Positions 8,859-16,536 of a stretch of 64,000 bases of DNA are shown piece by piece. Position 1 is the first letter of the stretch; each line of letters starts with the position of its first letter. Both the position numbers and the translations under genes were made by a program. This DNA comes from Novosphingobium sp. PhB165 (GTDB taxonomy: Bacteria > Pseudomonadota > Alphaproteobacteria > Sphingomonadales > Sphingomonadaceae): assembly GCF_004341845.1 (NCBI RefSeq), contig NZ_SLVB01000001.1, positions 620,001-684,000 of the forward strand, in the 5' to 3' direction. Below the pieces are notes generated by a model. The model was not told the DNA's origin. It worked only from the letters and a program-made list of their open reading frames with translations, and made no database searches.

Positions 8859-9986
8859 ATGCGTGCCGAAGGGCAGGCCCACATTGCGCGTATCGAGAAG
8901 GCCCTCGCGCTGGTCCGCAAGTTCCTCGACTGGGACCGCGCCCTGCGCCGGTTTGCCGAGTTGAACGCACGCGTCGAGGATCCCACGCTGTGGGACAAGC
9001 CCAAGGAAGCCGAAGCGGTGATGAAGGAACGTCGCCGCCTCGAAGCCTCTATCGGTGCCGTGAACGACATCAGCCGCGAGATGCAGGACGCCATCGAATT
9101 CGTCGAACTCGGCGAAATGGAAGATGACGAAGATACCATCAACGAGGGTATCGCGACGCTTGCCGCGCTGGCCGAACGTGCCGATCAGGACAAGGTCACC
9201 GCGCTCCTTTCGGGCGAGGCCGACAGCAACGATACCTATCTCGAAGTCCATGCCGGTGCCGGCGGGACCGAGAGCCAGGACTGGGCCGAAATGCTCCAGC
9301 GCATGTACACGCGCTGGGCCGAGCGTCATGGCTACAAGGTTGAGCTGGTGGACTATCACGCCGGTGAAGCCGCGGGCATCAAGAGCTGCACGCTGCTGAT
9401 CAAGGGCGAGAACGCCTATGGCTATGCCAAGACCGAGAGCGGCGTCCACCGTCTGGTCCGCATCAGCCCTTACGATAGCTCGGCACGCCGTCACACCAGC
9501 TTTTCGTCGGTCTGGGTTTACCCGGTGATCGACGACAGCTTCGAGATCGACATCAATCCGGCCGATCTGAAGATCGATACCTATCGCGCTTCGGGTGCCG
9601 GCGGTCAGCACGTCAACACCACGGACTCGGCGGTGCGCATCACCCACGCGCCTTCGGGCATCGTCGTGGCCAGCCAGATCGACCGTTCGCAGCACAAGAA
9701 CCGTGAAATCGCGATGGGCATGCTCAAGGCGCGCCTGTTCGAGGAAGAAATGCGCAAGCGTGAAGAGGCCGCCAGCGCCGAACACGCAAGCAAGAGCGAT
9801 ATCGGCTGGGGCCACCAGATCCGTTCCTACGTTCTCCAACCCTATCAGCAGGTGAAGGACCTGCGCACTGGCGTCGTTTCGACCGCGCCGGGTGACGTGC
9901 TCGATGGCGCGCTCGACCCCTTCATGGCCGCCGCGCTCTCGCAGCGCGTGACGGGCGAGAAGGTTGAGGTCGAGGACGTCGACTGA
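8859..9986 (+). CDS. prfB: Peptide chain release factor 2
   Basis: 375 residues. The GGQ motif that triggers peptide release is in ASGAGGQHVNTTDSAVR near residue 248, and the stop-codon reading region is RISPYDSSARRHTSF near residue 205, with SPY where Escherichia coli has SPF. RF2 reads UGA and UAA. The frame is continuous through FLDWD near residue 26, so the programmed +1 frameshift found in many RF2 genes is absent. The ATG at 8859 lies about 180 bp after the peroxiredoxin gene. Confidence 0.95.
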   Translation: MRAEGQAHIARIEKALALVRKFLDWDRALRRFAELNARVEDPTLWDKPKEAEAVMKERRRLEASIGAVNDISREMQDAIEFVELGEMEDDEDTINEGIATLAALAERADQDKVTALLSGEADSNDTYLEVHAGAGGTESQDWAEMLQRMYTRWAERHGYKVELVDYHAGEAAGIKSCTLLIKGENAYGYAKTESGVHRLVRISPYDSSARRHTSFSSVWVYPVIDDSFEIDINPADLKIDTYRASGAGGQHVNTTDSAVRITHAPSGIVVASQIDRSQHKNREIAMGMLKARLFEEEMRKREEAASAEHASKSDIGWGHQIRSYVLQPYQQVKDLRTGVVSTAPGDVLDGALDPFMAAALSQRVTGEKVEVEDVD

Positions 9987-10058
9987 TCTGCGGCGGTTTC
10001 GGCCAGCGCTTTCGGCAGACCGTTTTGCCAAGCGCGGGCCGAACCGCTAAAGGGCCGC

Positions 10059-10814
10059 ATGCGCTTGCCCCGCTTCATTTCCGGTCGAACCGCGACGCTG
10101 GCCCTTCTGCTGGCTGTCGGCGCTTGCCACCAGAAGACGCCTGACGACGGGCGCCCCGAAAGCGTGCGCGCTTTCCCGGTGGCGGACCGTCCGGTCAGCA
10201 AGGCCAGCGACACCGATTCCTCCACCGAAATCCAGCGCGATTCCCTCCATGAGGCGGAAGTCGTGATGGATCTGGCCCGTATCGAGCCCGGCATGACCGT
10301 GGCCGATATCGGCGCGGGCGAGGGCTATTATACGGTGCGCCTCGCCAAGCGCGTGGGGGCAAAGGGCAGGGTGCTGGCCGAGGATATCGACCACGCCGCG
10401 AACGAGCGTCTGGGTACCCGCGTGATACGCGAGCAGCTCGACAACGTCTCGATCAAGCTGGGTCAGCCCGACAATCCGAGCCTGCCGGAAAACAGCTTCG
10501 ACCGCATCTTCCTCGTGCATGTCTATCACGAGGTGAGCGAGCCTTACGCGTTCCTCTGGAACTTGCGCCCGGCGCTGCGGCCGAACGGACGGGTCATCGT
10601 GGTCGAGGCGGACCGGGCGAGCGATCGCCACGGCATTCCGCCGCAGTTGCTTTTCTGCGAATTTGGTGCGTTGGGCTTCCGCTTGACCGAATTTGTTCGT
10701 AAGCCGGAACTTCAAGGGTATCTCGCACAGTTCGAGGCTGTGGGAGCGCGGCCGGAGCCCGAAAATATCGTGCCGTGCCGGCTCTCCGGCAAAACCGCGA
10801 CGCAAAACAGGTGA
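10059..10814 (+). CDS. Class I SAM-dependent methyltransferase with a lipoprotein signal
   Basis: 251 residues. The N-terminus is a lipoprotein-type signal: basic residues, a hydrophobic run and a lipobox LAVGAC near residue 22. A methyltransferase Rossmann domain follows: VADIGAGEGYYTVRLA near residue 85 is SAM-binding motif I, and VLAEDID is motif II. The later FDRIFLVHVYHEV fits motif IV. Similar secreted 'predicted methyltransferases' are known in proteobacteria, but their substrate is not. SAM is a cytoplasmic cofactor, so either the signal is not used or the protein has another role. It lies about 70 bp after prfB. Confidence 0.75.
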   Translation: MRLPRFISGRTATLALLLAVGACHQKTPDDGRPESVRAFPVADRPVSKASDTDSSTEIQRDSLHEAEVVMDLARIEPGMTVADIGAGEGYYTVRLAKRVGAKGRVLAEDIDHAANERLGTRVIREQLDNVSIKLGQPDNPSLPENSFDRIFLVHVYHEVSEPYAFLWNLRPALRPNGRVIVVEADRASDRHGIPPQLLFCEFGALGFRLTEFVRKPELQGYLAQFEAVGARPEPENIVPCRLSGKTATQNR

Positions 10815-10885
10815 GCGTCAGTAACACAGGGCGTATAAGGCAGGTCTGATCGACCCGCCGCGCCGGGGGAAAGTTGAAAGAGAAG

Positions 10886-12292
10886 ATGGGTTTCAAGGGT
10901 CTCAAGCCGATTGTTTATGGTGGACGCGAAGTCTGGCCGCTCGTTGAGGGCGGCAAGGGCGTTGCCGCGACCAATCACATGAGCTCGGGCGCCTGGGCGG
11001 CGGCCGGCGGCATCGGCACCGTCAGCGCGGTCAATGCGGACAGCTATGATGCCGAGGGCAAGATCGTTCCCCAGATCTACCGTGCGCTCACCCGCAAGGA
11101 ACGCCATCAGGAACTGATCGACTACGCCATCGACGGCGCTGTCGAACAGGTGCAGCGCGCGTACGAGATCTCGAACGGCAACGGCGCGATCAACATCAAC
11201 GTGCTGTGGGAAATGGGCGGCGCGCAAGCCGTTCTGGAAGGCGTGCTGGAGAAGACCAAGGGCATGGTCACCGGCGTGACCTGCGGCGCGGGCATGCCTT
11301 ACAAGCTGTCCGAGATCGCGGCTCGCTTCAATGTGAACTACCTGCCGATCGTCAGCTCCGCCCGCGCATTCCGCGCCCTGTGGAAGCGTGCCTACCACAA
11401 GGTTTCCGACCTGATGGCGGCGGTGGTCTATGAAGATCCCTGGCTGGCCGGTGGTCACAACGGCCTGTCGAACGCCGAAGACCCGCTCAAGCCGGAGGAT
11501 CCCTATCCCCGCGTCAAGGCGCTGCGCGAAACCATGCGCGCCGAGGGTATCTCTGATGCCGTGCCGATCGTCATGGCCGGCGGCGTCTGGTTCCTGCGGG
11601 ACTGGAACGAGTGGATCGACAATCCCGAACTCGGCACGATCGCCTTCCAGTACGGCACGCGCCCGCTGCTGACGCAGGAAAGCCCGATTCCGCAGCAGTG
11701 GAAGGACCATCTGCGCACGCTCGAACCGGGCGACGTGCTGCTCCACCGCTTCTCGCCGACCGGGTTCTATTCCTCGGCTGTCCGCAATCCGTTCCTGCGC
11801 AACCTCGAAGCGCGCTCGGAGCGTCAGATTCCCTACTCGAAGGTCGAAGCGGGCGAGCACACCGTGCGGCTCGACGTCGGCGTGAAGGGCAAGAACTTCT
11901 GGGTCACGCCGCGCGATCTCGACCGCGCGCGTGCCTGGTCGGCACAGGGCTTCACCGACGGCCTGCGCACGCCGGACGACACGATCATCTTCGTGAACCC
12001 CGCCGAACGCGACGTGATCCGCCAGGATCAGGCCGATTGCATGGGCTGCCTGTCGCACTGCGGCTTCTCGTCGTGGAAGGACCACGACGACTACACCACC
12101 GGTCGCCTCGCCGATCCGCGCAGCTTCTGCATCCAGAAGACCTTGCAGGACATCGCCCATGGCGGTCCGATCGACGAAAACCTGATGTTTGCAGGCCACG
12201 CCGCCTACAAGTTCAAGCAGGATCCGTTCTACTCGAACGGCTTCACGCCGACCGTGAAGGAACTCGTCGACCGCATCCTGACCGGCGACTGA
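10886..12292 (+). CDS. Nitronate monooxygenase-like NAD(P)H/FMN oxidoreductase, long form
   Basis: 468 residues from the ATG at 10886; a TTG at 10874 is an alternative with a GGGGA site just before it. TIM-barrel features of the 2-nitropropane dioxygenase/enoyl reductase II family are visible: ATNHMSSGAWAAAGGIGTV near the N-terminus, NINVLW, GVTCGAGMP, and the phosphate-binding IVMAGGVW near residue 230. Typical members have about 310-380 residues; this one carries an extra C-terminal region with a cysteine cluster CMGCLSHCGFS and a later Cys. FMN-dependent oxidation of a nitroalkane or reduction of an enone is possible, but the substrate is not known. Confidence 0.75.
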   Translation: MGFKGLKPIVYGGREVWPLVEGGKGVAATNHMSSGAWAAAGGIGTVSAVNADSYDAEGKIVPQIYRALTRKERHQELIDYAIDGAVEQVQRAYEISNGNGAININVLWEMGGAQAVLEGVLEKTKGMVTGVTCGAGMPYKLSEIAARFNVNYLPIVSSARAFRALWKRAYHKVSDLMAAVVYEDPWLAGGHNGLSNAEDPLKPEDPYPRVKALRETMRAEGISDAVPIVMAGGVWFLRDWNEWIDNPELGTIAFQYGTRPLLTQESPIPQQWKDHLRTLEPGDVLLHRFSPTGFYSSAVRNPFLRNLEARSERQIPYSKVEAGEHTVRLDVGVKGKNFWVTPRDLDRARAWSAQGFTDGLRTPDDTIIFVNPAERDVIRQDQADCMGCLSHCGFSSWKDHDDYTTGRLADPRSFCIQKTLQDIAHGGPIDENLMFAGHAAYKFKQDPFYSNGFTPTVKELVDRILTGD

Positions 12293-12313
12293 TCGCTATT
12301 GGGCAGAATTCAA

Positions 12314-12343
12314 GAAAAGGGCGGTCCTCGGGCCGCCCTTTTC
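12314..12343 (+). terminator. Rho-independent terminator of the flavin oxidoreductase gene
   Basis: A GC-rich stem (AAAAGGGCGG paired with CCGCCCTTTT) with a short loop, followed by TTTCGTTTG, begins about 20 bases after the stop. The A-run on the left makes it potentially bidirectional for the convergent gene ending at 12363. Confidence 0.8.
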
Positions 12344-12362
12344 GTTTGTGCGGGCGGGCCGG

Positions 12363-12989
12363 TCAGCGGTTGTAGACGCGGGTGACGGTAACTGAAAACT
12401 GCGGAACCAGCGCGCAGTCCGCGGGCGGCTTGCCGAGCGCGGTATGGTCAAGGCAGTAGGCGGCGGAGGCGAAGTTCGATGCGATGGCCGCGCGGACGAT
12501 TCCATTGTCGCGCATGCCGGCATCTCCATTGCCCGAGCCTTTCATCGACGTGGTGATGTCACGCTCGAACAGGATGTGGCCGTTGTCGATCCGCACCAGT
12601 CGATAATGCAGCGTCGCCGTGGCTGCGTTGGAGGTGGCGATCCGAAACGGCGTATGGCTCCCGCCCCAGCTAACGATGAGCCGTCCGCGCGCCTTGCTAT
12701 CCTTCGGGGCCAGCATGTTCATGCGCTCGAAGCTTTCGCGCAGCCCGGCGTTGATGCTGGAGCGCTTGGCAGCGGCTATGAAGTTGAGCGCCGAACTGCC
12801 GACCGTCGAGGGAAGGCCCTCGATCTCACCGATCTCGATGCTGTGGTATAGCGGATGCGTCGGTGCCACGGGCCTTGGCGACTCCGGCGCAAAGGGCAGT
12901 CCGATTGCCACCAGCGGAATATCTCCCGGCCCGGCCTGCAAAGGCACGGTGGTCAGGGCAAGGGCGGCGGCGATGAACACGTAGCGCAT
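12363..12989 (-). CDS. Secreted protein of unknown function
   Basis: 208 residues. The N-terminus (YVFIAAALALTTVPLQAGP) is a signal peptide with likely cleavage after QAG or thereabouts, so the protein should be periplasmic. The mature part has no motif I recognise. It contains a central stretch rich in beta-type residues (HYRLVRIDNGHILFERDIT) and two C-terminal cysteines (AAYCLDHTA and PPADCALVP) that could form a disulfide. It converges with the flavin oxidoreductase gene and is divergent from the VOC gene. No function is proposed. Confidence 0.7.
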   Translation of the reverse strand: MRYVFIAAALALTTVPLQAGPGDIPLVAIGLPFAPESPRPVAPTHPLYHSIEIGEIEGLPSTVGSSALNFIAAAKRSSINAGLRESFERMNMLAPKDSKARGRLIVSWGGSHTPFRIATSNAATATLHYRLVRIDNGHILFERDITTSMKGSGNGDAGMRDNGIVRAAIASNFASAAYCLDHTALGKPPADCALVPQFSVTVTRVYNR

Positions 12990-13051
12990 GCCGCGTTTCT
13001 GTACGGGCTCTGGTATGGATTGAATTAACGCCGGGCGCGCGGGAGTGTGTG

Positions 13052-13435
13052 ATGAAGCGGTTGTGGACGATCATTGGCGTCGCGGACGTCGTCAGCAGTT
13101 TCGGCTGGTACCGGCACTTGCTGGGCCTGCCGGAAGCATCGCCCGCCCATGACTGGTTCGGCCAGATCGTGGACCCGGACGGCACCGTGCTGCTGTGCCT
13201 CCACCGATGGGGCGATCATGAGCATCCCTCGCTGATCGGGCCAGAACCGTCACCGGGCAACGGTCTGTTGCTGTTCTTCCGGGTCGACGATTTCGAACAG
13301 GCGCTGGAGCGCGCGCGTTCGCTCGCGCCGGAACTCGACGAAGAGCCGCATCACAACCCGGCCACGGGCACGCTGGAATTCGCCTTGCGCGATCCGGACG
13401 GTTATCGGGTGATGGTGAGCGCGCTGGAAGCCTGA
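13052..13435 (+). CDS. VOC superfamily (glyoxalase/bleomycin-resistance fold) protein
   Basis: 127 residues from the ATG at 13052, with a GGGAG site six bases upstream (a GTG directly before it adds one residue). The pattern is that of a single two-module VOC protein: IGVADVVSSFGWYRHLLGL at the start, WFGQIVDPDGTVLLCLHRWG in the middle, LLFFRVDDFEQALERA for the second module and ALRDPDGYRVMVS at the end. Such proteins include glyoxalases, ring-cleavage dioxygenases and resistance proteins; the substrate cannot be named here. Confidence 0.8.
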   Translation: MKRLWTIIGVADVVSSFGWYRHLLGLPEASPAHDWFGQIVDPDGTVLLCLHRWGDHEHPSLIGPEPSPGNGLLLFFRVDDFEQALERARSLAPELDEEPHHNPATGTLEFALRDPDGYRVMVSALEA

Positions 13436-13454
13436 GCGCCACTCGAGGGAAGCG

Positions 13455-13475
13455 CAGGGGGCACGAGGCCCCCTG
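13455..13475. terminator. Hairpin between convergent VOC gene and leuA
   Basis: CAGGGGGC and GCCCCCTG arms with a short loop lie between two convergent genes. There is no T-run on either strand directly after it, so it may be a weak or Rho-assisted terminator. Confidence 0.4.
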
Positions 13476-13485
13476 TCGCAAAAAG

Positions 13486-15159
13486 TCAGGGACGCGCGGC
13501 GTTGGCGGCGCTGAGCACGGCGCGGACCGAGGCCGTGGCCACGTCCTCGTCGATGCCGACGCCCCAGATCGTGCGGCCATCCGGCGTCACGCATTCGACG
13601 TAGGCGGCGGCGCGCGCGTCGGTGCTCTTGCCCATCGAGTGCTCGGCATAGTCGCGCACGTCGAGGGTGACGCCGAAGCTTTCGGCCAGCGTTGCCGTGA
13701 CCGACGAGATCAGGCCATTGCCGCGACCCGAAACGGTCTGTTCCTTGCCGTCGACACCGATCTTGCCCGCGAAGACGCGGGTGCCGTCGGCCGCCTTGGC
13801 TTCTTCCCAGTCGATCAGCGCGAAGTGCTGCGGATCGTCGAGGCGGTAGGCCTTGCGGAAGACTTCCCAGATGTCAGCGGCCTGCAGTTCGCGGCCCAGT
13901 TCGTCGGCCAGTTCCTGCACGTGCTTCGAGAAGTGGGCCTGCATGCGCTTGGGCAGCTTGAGGCCCTGATCCTGCTCGATCACCCAGGCGAAACCGCCCT
14001 TGCCGGACTGCGAGTTGACGCGGATCACCGCCTCGTAATCGCGGCCCAGATCGGCCGGATCGATGGGCAGGTAGGGCACTGCCCAAATCTGGTCGTTGCG
14101 CTTTTCCTGCGCCGCGAAGCCCTTCTTGATGGCGTCCTGATGGCTGCCCGAGAAGGCGGTGAAGACCAGTTCGCCGCCATAGGGATGGCGCTCGGCAACC
14201 TTGAGCTGGTTGCAGTACTCGACGGTCTGGATCACTTCGTCGATGTCCGAGAAGTCCAGCTCGGGATTGACGCCCTGCGTGTACATGTTCAGCGCCACGG
14301 TCACGAGGCAGCAGTTGCCGGTGCGCTCGCCATTGCCGAACAGGCAGCCTTCGACGCGGTCGGCGCCGGCCATCAGGCCCAGCTCGGCCGCCGCGACGCC
14401 GGTGCCGCGATCGTTATGGGTGTGCAGCGAGATCACTGCCGATTCGCGGTTCGGCAGGTTGCGGCAGAAGTACTCGATCTGGTCGGCATAGACGTTGGGC
14501 GTTGCCGCCTCGACCGTGGCCGGCAGGTTGAGGATGATCGGGTTTTCCGGCGTCGGCTGGAGGATGTTCATCACGGCTTCGCAGCACTCGATCGAGAAAT
14601 CGAGTTCGGCGGTGGAGAACGTCTCCGGCGAATATTCGAAGTGCCACTTGGTCTGCGGATACTTGGCGGCCTGATCGCGCAGGATCTTCGCACCGTTCTC
14701 GGCAATGCCGCGGATTTCGTGCGGTTCCATGCCGAAGACCACCGTGCGCCACAGCGGCGAGACGGCGTTGTAGAGGTGGACGATCGCGGCGGGCACGCCT
14801 TCCAGGCTCTCGAACGAGCGGGTGATCAGGTCTTCGCGCGACTGGGTCAGCACCTGCACCAGCACGTCTTCGGGAATGCGGTCGTTCTCGACCAAACCGC
14901 GAATGAAATCGAACTCGGTGGCGCCGGCGCTCGGGAAACCGACCTCGATTTCCTTGATGCCCACTTTGACCAGCAGATCGAAGAAGCGGTTCTTCTTCTC
15001 CGCGCCCATGGGATCGATCAGCGCCTGATTGCCGTCGCGCAAGTCGGTCGAAAGCCAGCGCGGCGCCTTGGTGATGACCTGCGAAGGCCACTGGCGGTTC
15101 GGCAGGTCGATCTGCGGGAAGGGGCGGTACTTGACCGAGGGGTCTGTCAACATGGTCAT
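13486..15159 (-). CDS. leuA: 2-isopropylmalate synthase (class II, yeast-like form)
   Basis: 557 residues. It condenses 2-ketoisovalerate with acetyl-CoA, the first committed step of leucine synthesis. The N-terminal STDLRDGNQALIDPMG holds the metal-binding Asp and active-site Arg; SLHTHNDRGTGVAAAE supplies the HxH metal ligands; GNGERTGN lines the active site. The last 120 residues, with VSGRGNGLISSVTATLAE, form the leucine-binding regulatory domain. The N-terminal PNRQWPS extension and length place it with the longer class II LeuA proteins rather than the Escherichia coli type. It stands alone downstream of the ilv cluster, behind a 270-base leader with a candidate leucine-rich peptide. Confidence 0.95.
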   Translation of the reverse strand: MTMLTDPSVKYRPFPQIDLPNRQWPSQVITKAPRWLSTDLRDGNQALIDPMGAEKKNRFFDLLVKVGIKEIEVGFPSAGATEFDFIRGLVENDRIPEDVLVQVLTQSREDLITRSFESLEGVPAAIVHLYNAVSPLWRTVVFGMEPHEIRGIAENGAKILRDQAAKYPQTKWHFEYSPETFSTAELDFSIECCEAVMNILQPTPENPIILNLPATVEAATPNVYADQIEYFCRNLPNRESAVISLHTHNDRGTGVAAAELGLMAGADRVEGCLFGNGERTGNCCLVTVALNMYTQGVNPELDFSDIDEVIQTVEYCNQLKVAERHPYGGELVFTAFSGSHQDAIKKGFAAQEKRNDQIWAVPYLPIDPADLGRDYEAVIRVNSQSGKGGFAWVIEQDQGLKLPKRMQAHFSKHVQELADELGRELQAADIWEVFRKAYRLDDPQHFALIDWEEAKAADGTRVFAGKIGVDGKEQTVSGRGNGLISSVTATLAESFGVTLDVRDYAEHSMGKSTDARAAAYVECVTPDGRTIWGVGIDEDVATASVRAVLSAANAARP

Positions 15160-15267
15160 GGGTAATCTCGCTCGGATTTTCGTCTTCGTCGGATAAGGCC
15201 GAAATTTCGGCCTGTTCTGGCAGGGTCCCCTTGAGCGCCGAGCGCGCCGCAGGACCGACGCGTCATC
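15160..15267 (-). promoter_or_regulatory. Structured leader RNA upstream of leuA
   Basis: Between the candidate leader peptide and the leuA start there is a perfect 18-base palindrome (15196-15213, AGGCCGAAATTTCGGCCT) and a longer-range GGTCC/GGACC pairing further upstream. A CGTCGG/CCGACG pairing could compete with the others. No T-run follows the palindrome, so a classical rho-independent attenuator is not proven. Translational or Rho-dependent control would fit equally well. Confidence 0.4.
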
Positions 15268-15336
15268 TCACGCCCAAGGGCGTGTAAGTCGCAGAATAAG
15301 GCCAAGACGAAGGGTCATATCGGTGCCTATGAGCAT
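15268..15336 (-). CDS. Candidate leucine-rich leader peptide for leuA
   Basis: A 22-codon open frame with its ATG at 15336 and TGA at 15268-15270 reads toward leuA, 108 bases upstream. It contains six leucines and two isoleucines; five of the leucines fall in the stretch TLRLGLILRLTRPWA. Four of the six leucine codons are CTT, a codon that is rare next to CTC and CTG in this GC-rich genome, as expected for a ribosome-stalling peptide. An internal ATG at 15318 could be the real start. The ribosome site is weak. Leader-peptide control of leuA is established in several proteobacteria; its use here is inference. Confidence 0.45.
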   Translation of the reverse strand: MLIGTDMTLRLGLILRLTRPWA

Positions 15337-15429
15337 TGACCGGCCGCTTGTAAAGCGAAAAGGCATAAAGTCTTGCAGGCGCAGCATTGCCTCGCGCAAG
15401 AAACTTGCCCGGCGATAATCTCGGTCCGG

Positions 15430-16047
15430 TCAGTCCTCGCAGGCGAGGAAGAGTCGGTCCAGACGGCTCCATGGCAGCATCCAGAACACGGCCACCAGTG
15501 CCGCGCAGGCGACGCCGAGCCAGGGCGTGATGAAGCTCAGCGGAATGCCGAGTGCATAGACCGCCGAGGCGGCAAGGCCCTTGCGGCGCGAGGCGCGGTG
15601 ATAGACCCGGCTTGCCCTGTTGCGCGCACCGGTGGCGGCGACGCGGCCTTGCAGCGTTACGTAGGCGAGGGCCGGGACGAACATCGTCACGAGGTAGATC
15701 ACCGTCGCTTCACGGCTGAAATGATGCTCGCCGAGGTAGGCGGTGGAGATGGGGATCAGCGAGAGCGTGAAGAGCAGCAGCATGTTGGCCCAGACGAGGC
15801 CGCTGGTGATGACGCGGGCATGGCTGAACAGGCGGTGGTGGTTCACCCAGTAGATCGCGACATAGGCATAACTGAGCGCATAGGCGAGGAACACCGGCCA
15901 GAGCGGCCAGAATGCTGCCAGTCCCTCGGCCGTGGGGGCCTTCAGTTCGAGCACCATGATGGTGATGATGATGGCGAGGACGCCGTCGGAAAAGGCCTCG
16001 ACCCGGGCGACGCCGTCCTCGCGCTCGATATCGTCCACGTCGTTCAT
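15430..16047 (-). CDS. TMEM175-type potassium channel family membrane protein
   Basis: 205 residues with five to six hydrophobic segments. The family hallmark, R-x-E-A-F-S-D-G-V-x-A-I, is present as RVEAFSDGVLAIIITIMVLEL at about residues 15-35; in TMEM175 this FSD helix lines the pore. YWVNHHRLFSHA follows the second helix, as in bacterial homologues. A long basic loop (RNRASRVYHRASRRKG) precedes the last helices. The expected role is potassium-permeable channel activity in the inner membrane; some bacterial homologues are weakly selective. It lies between the I78 inhibitor gene and the leuA leader. Confidence 0.85.
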   Translation of the reverse strand: MNDVDDIEREDGVARVEAFSDGVLAIIITIMVLELKAPTAEGLAAFWPLWPVFLAYALSYAYVAIYWVNHHRLFSHARVITSGLVWANMLLLFTLSLIPISTAYLGEHHFSREATVIYLVTMFVPALAYVTLQGRVAATGARNRASRVYHRASRRKGLAASAVYALGIPLSFITPWLGVACAALVAVFWMLPWSRLDRLFLACED

Positions 16048-16106
16048 TCGCCGGTCCTCGTCATTGAGGAACCACCGTGGCGGTGCGCGCGGGACCGATC
16101 AAGGGG

Positions 16107-16451
16107 TCAGGTGCAGTTGAAGCCCTTGATCTTGCCGTCTTCCCCAACCTGGACGTTCAGACGTTCCGGCATGTAGTCCATGGTGACGCCCATGCCGGGC
16201 TTGATCACGCGCATCGGCTTGTCGCCCCGGGTTGCGGCGATGGCGGCGATCACTTCGTCGCTGGCGGGCTGGCCGACATAGGACCCGAGCTTGTCGGCGC
16301 CGCAATCGGGCTCCATCGAAGGCGGCGGCGCGGGCGGAGGCGCGGCTTCGGCGACTTTCTCCTTGCCGGTGCCGGCACCCGTGCCGGAGCAGGCGGAAAG
16401 GGCCAGAAGGCCAGCGGTGAGGGCGGTCATCGTGGTCGATCTGCGGATCAT
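16107..16451 (-). CDS. Lipoprotein with I78 family peptidase-inhibitor domain
   Basis: 114 residues. The signal ends in a lipobox (LLALSACSG), followed by a Pro/Ala-rich linker and a small domain: DCGADKLGSYVGQPAS, MRVIKPGMGVTMDYM and RLNVQVGEDGKIKGFNC. This layout, with a Cys at each end and the RVI-PG...D...RLN core, is that of the I78 inhibitor family, whose fungal member inhibits elastase. Many sphingomonads carry several copies. It should be anchored in the periplasm, perhaps protecting against the cell's own secreted proteases; the target is not known. Confidence 0.8.
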   Translation of the reverse strand: MIRRSTTMTALTAGLLALSACSGTGAGTGKEKVAEAAPPPAPPPSMEPDCGADKLGSYVGQPASDEVIAAIAATRGDKPMRVIKPGMGVTMDYMPERLNVQVGEDGKIKGFNCT

Positions 16452-16536
16452 GCCATTCTCCCTTCGCGATTTTACCGGAGAGGAGGATGCACGAAAATGC
16501 TTGAACAGTCGATGACAGCCCGCACCTCGCGCGGGG

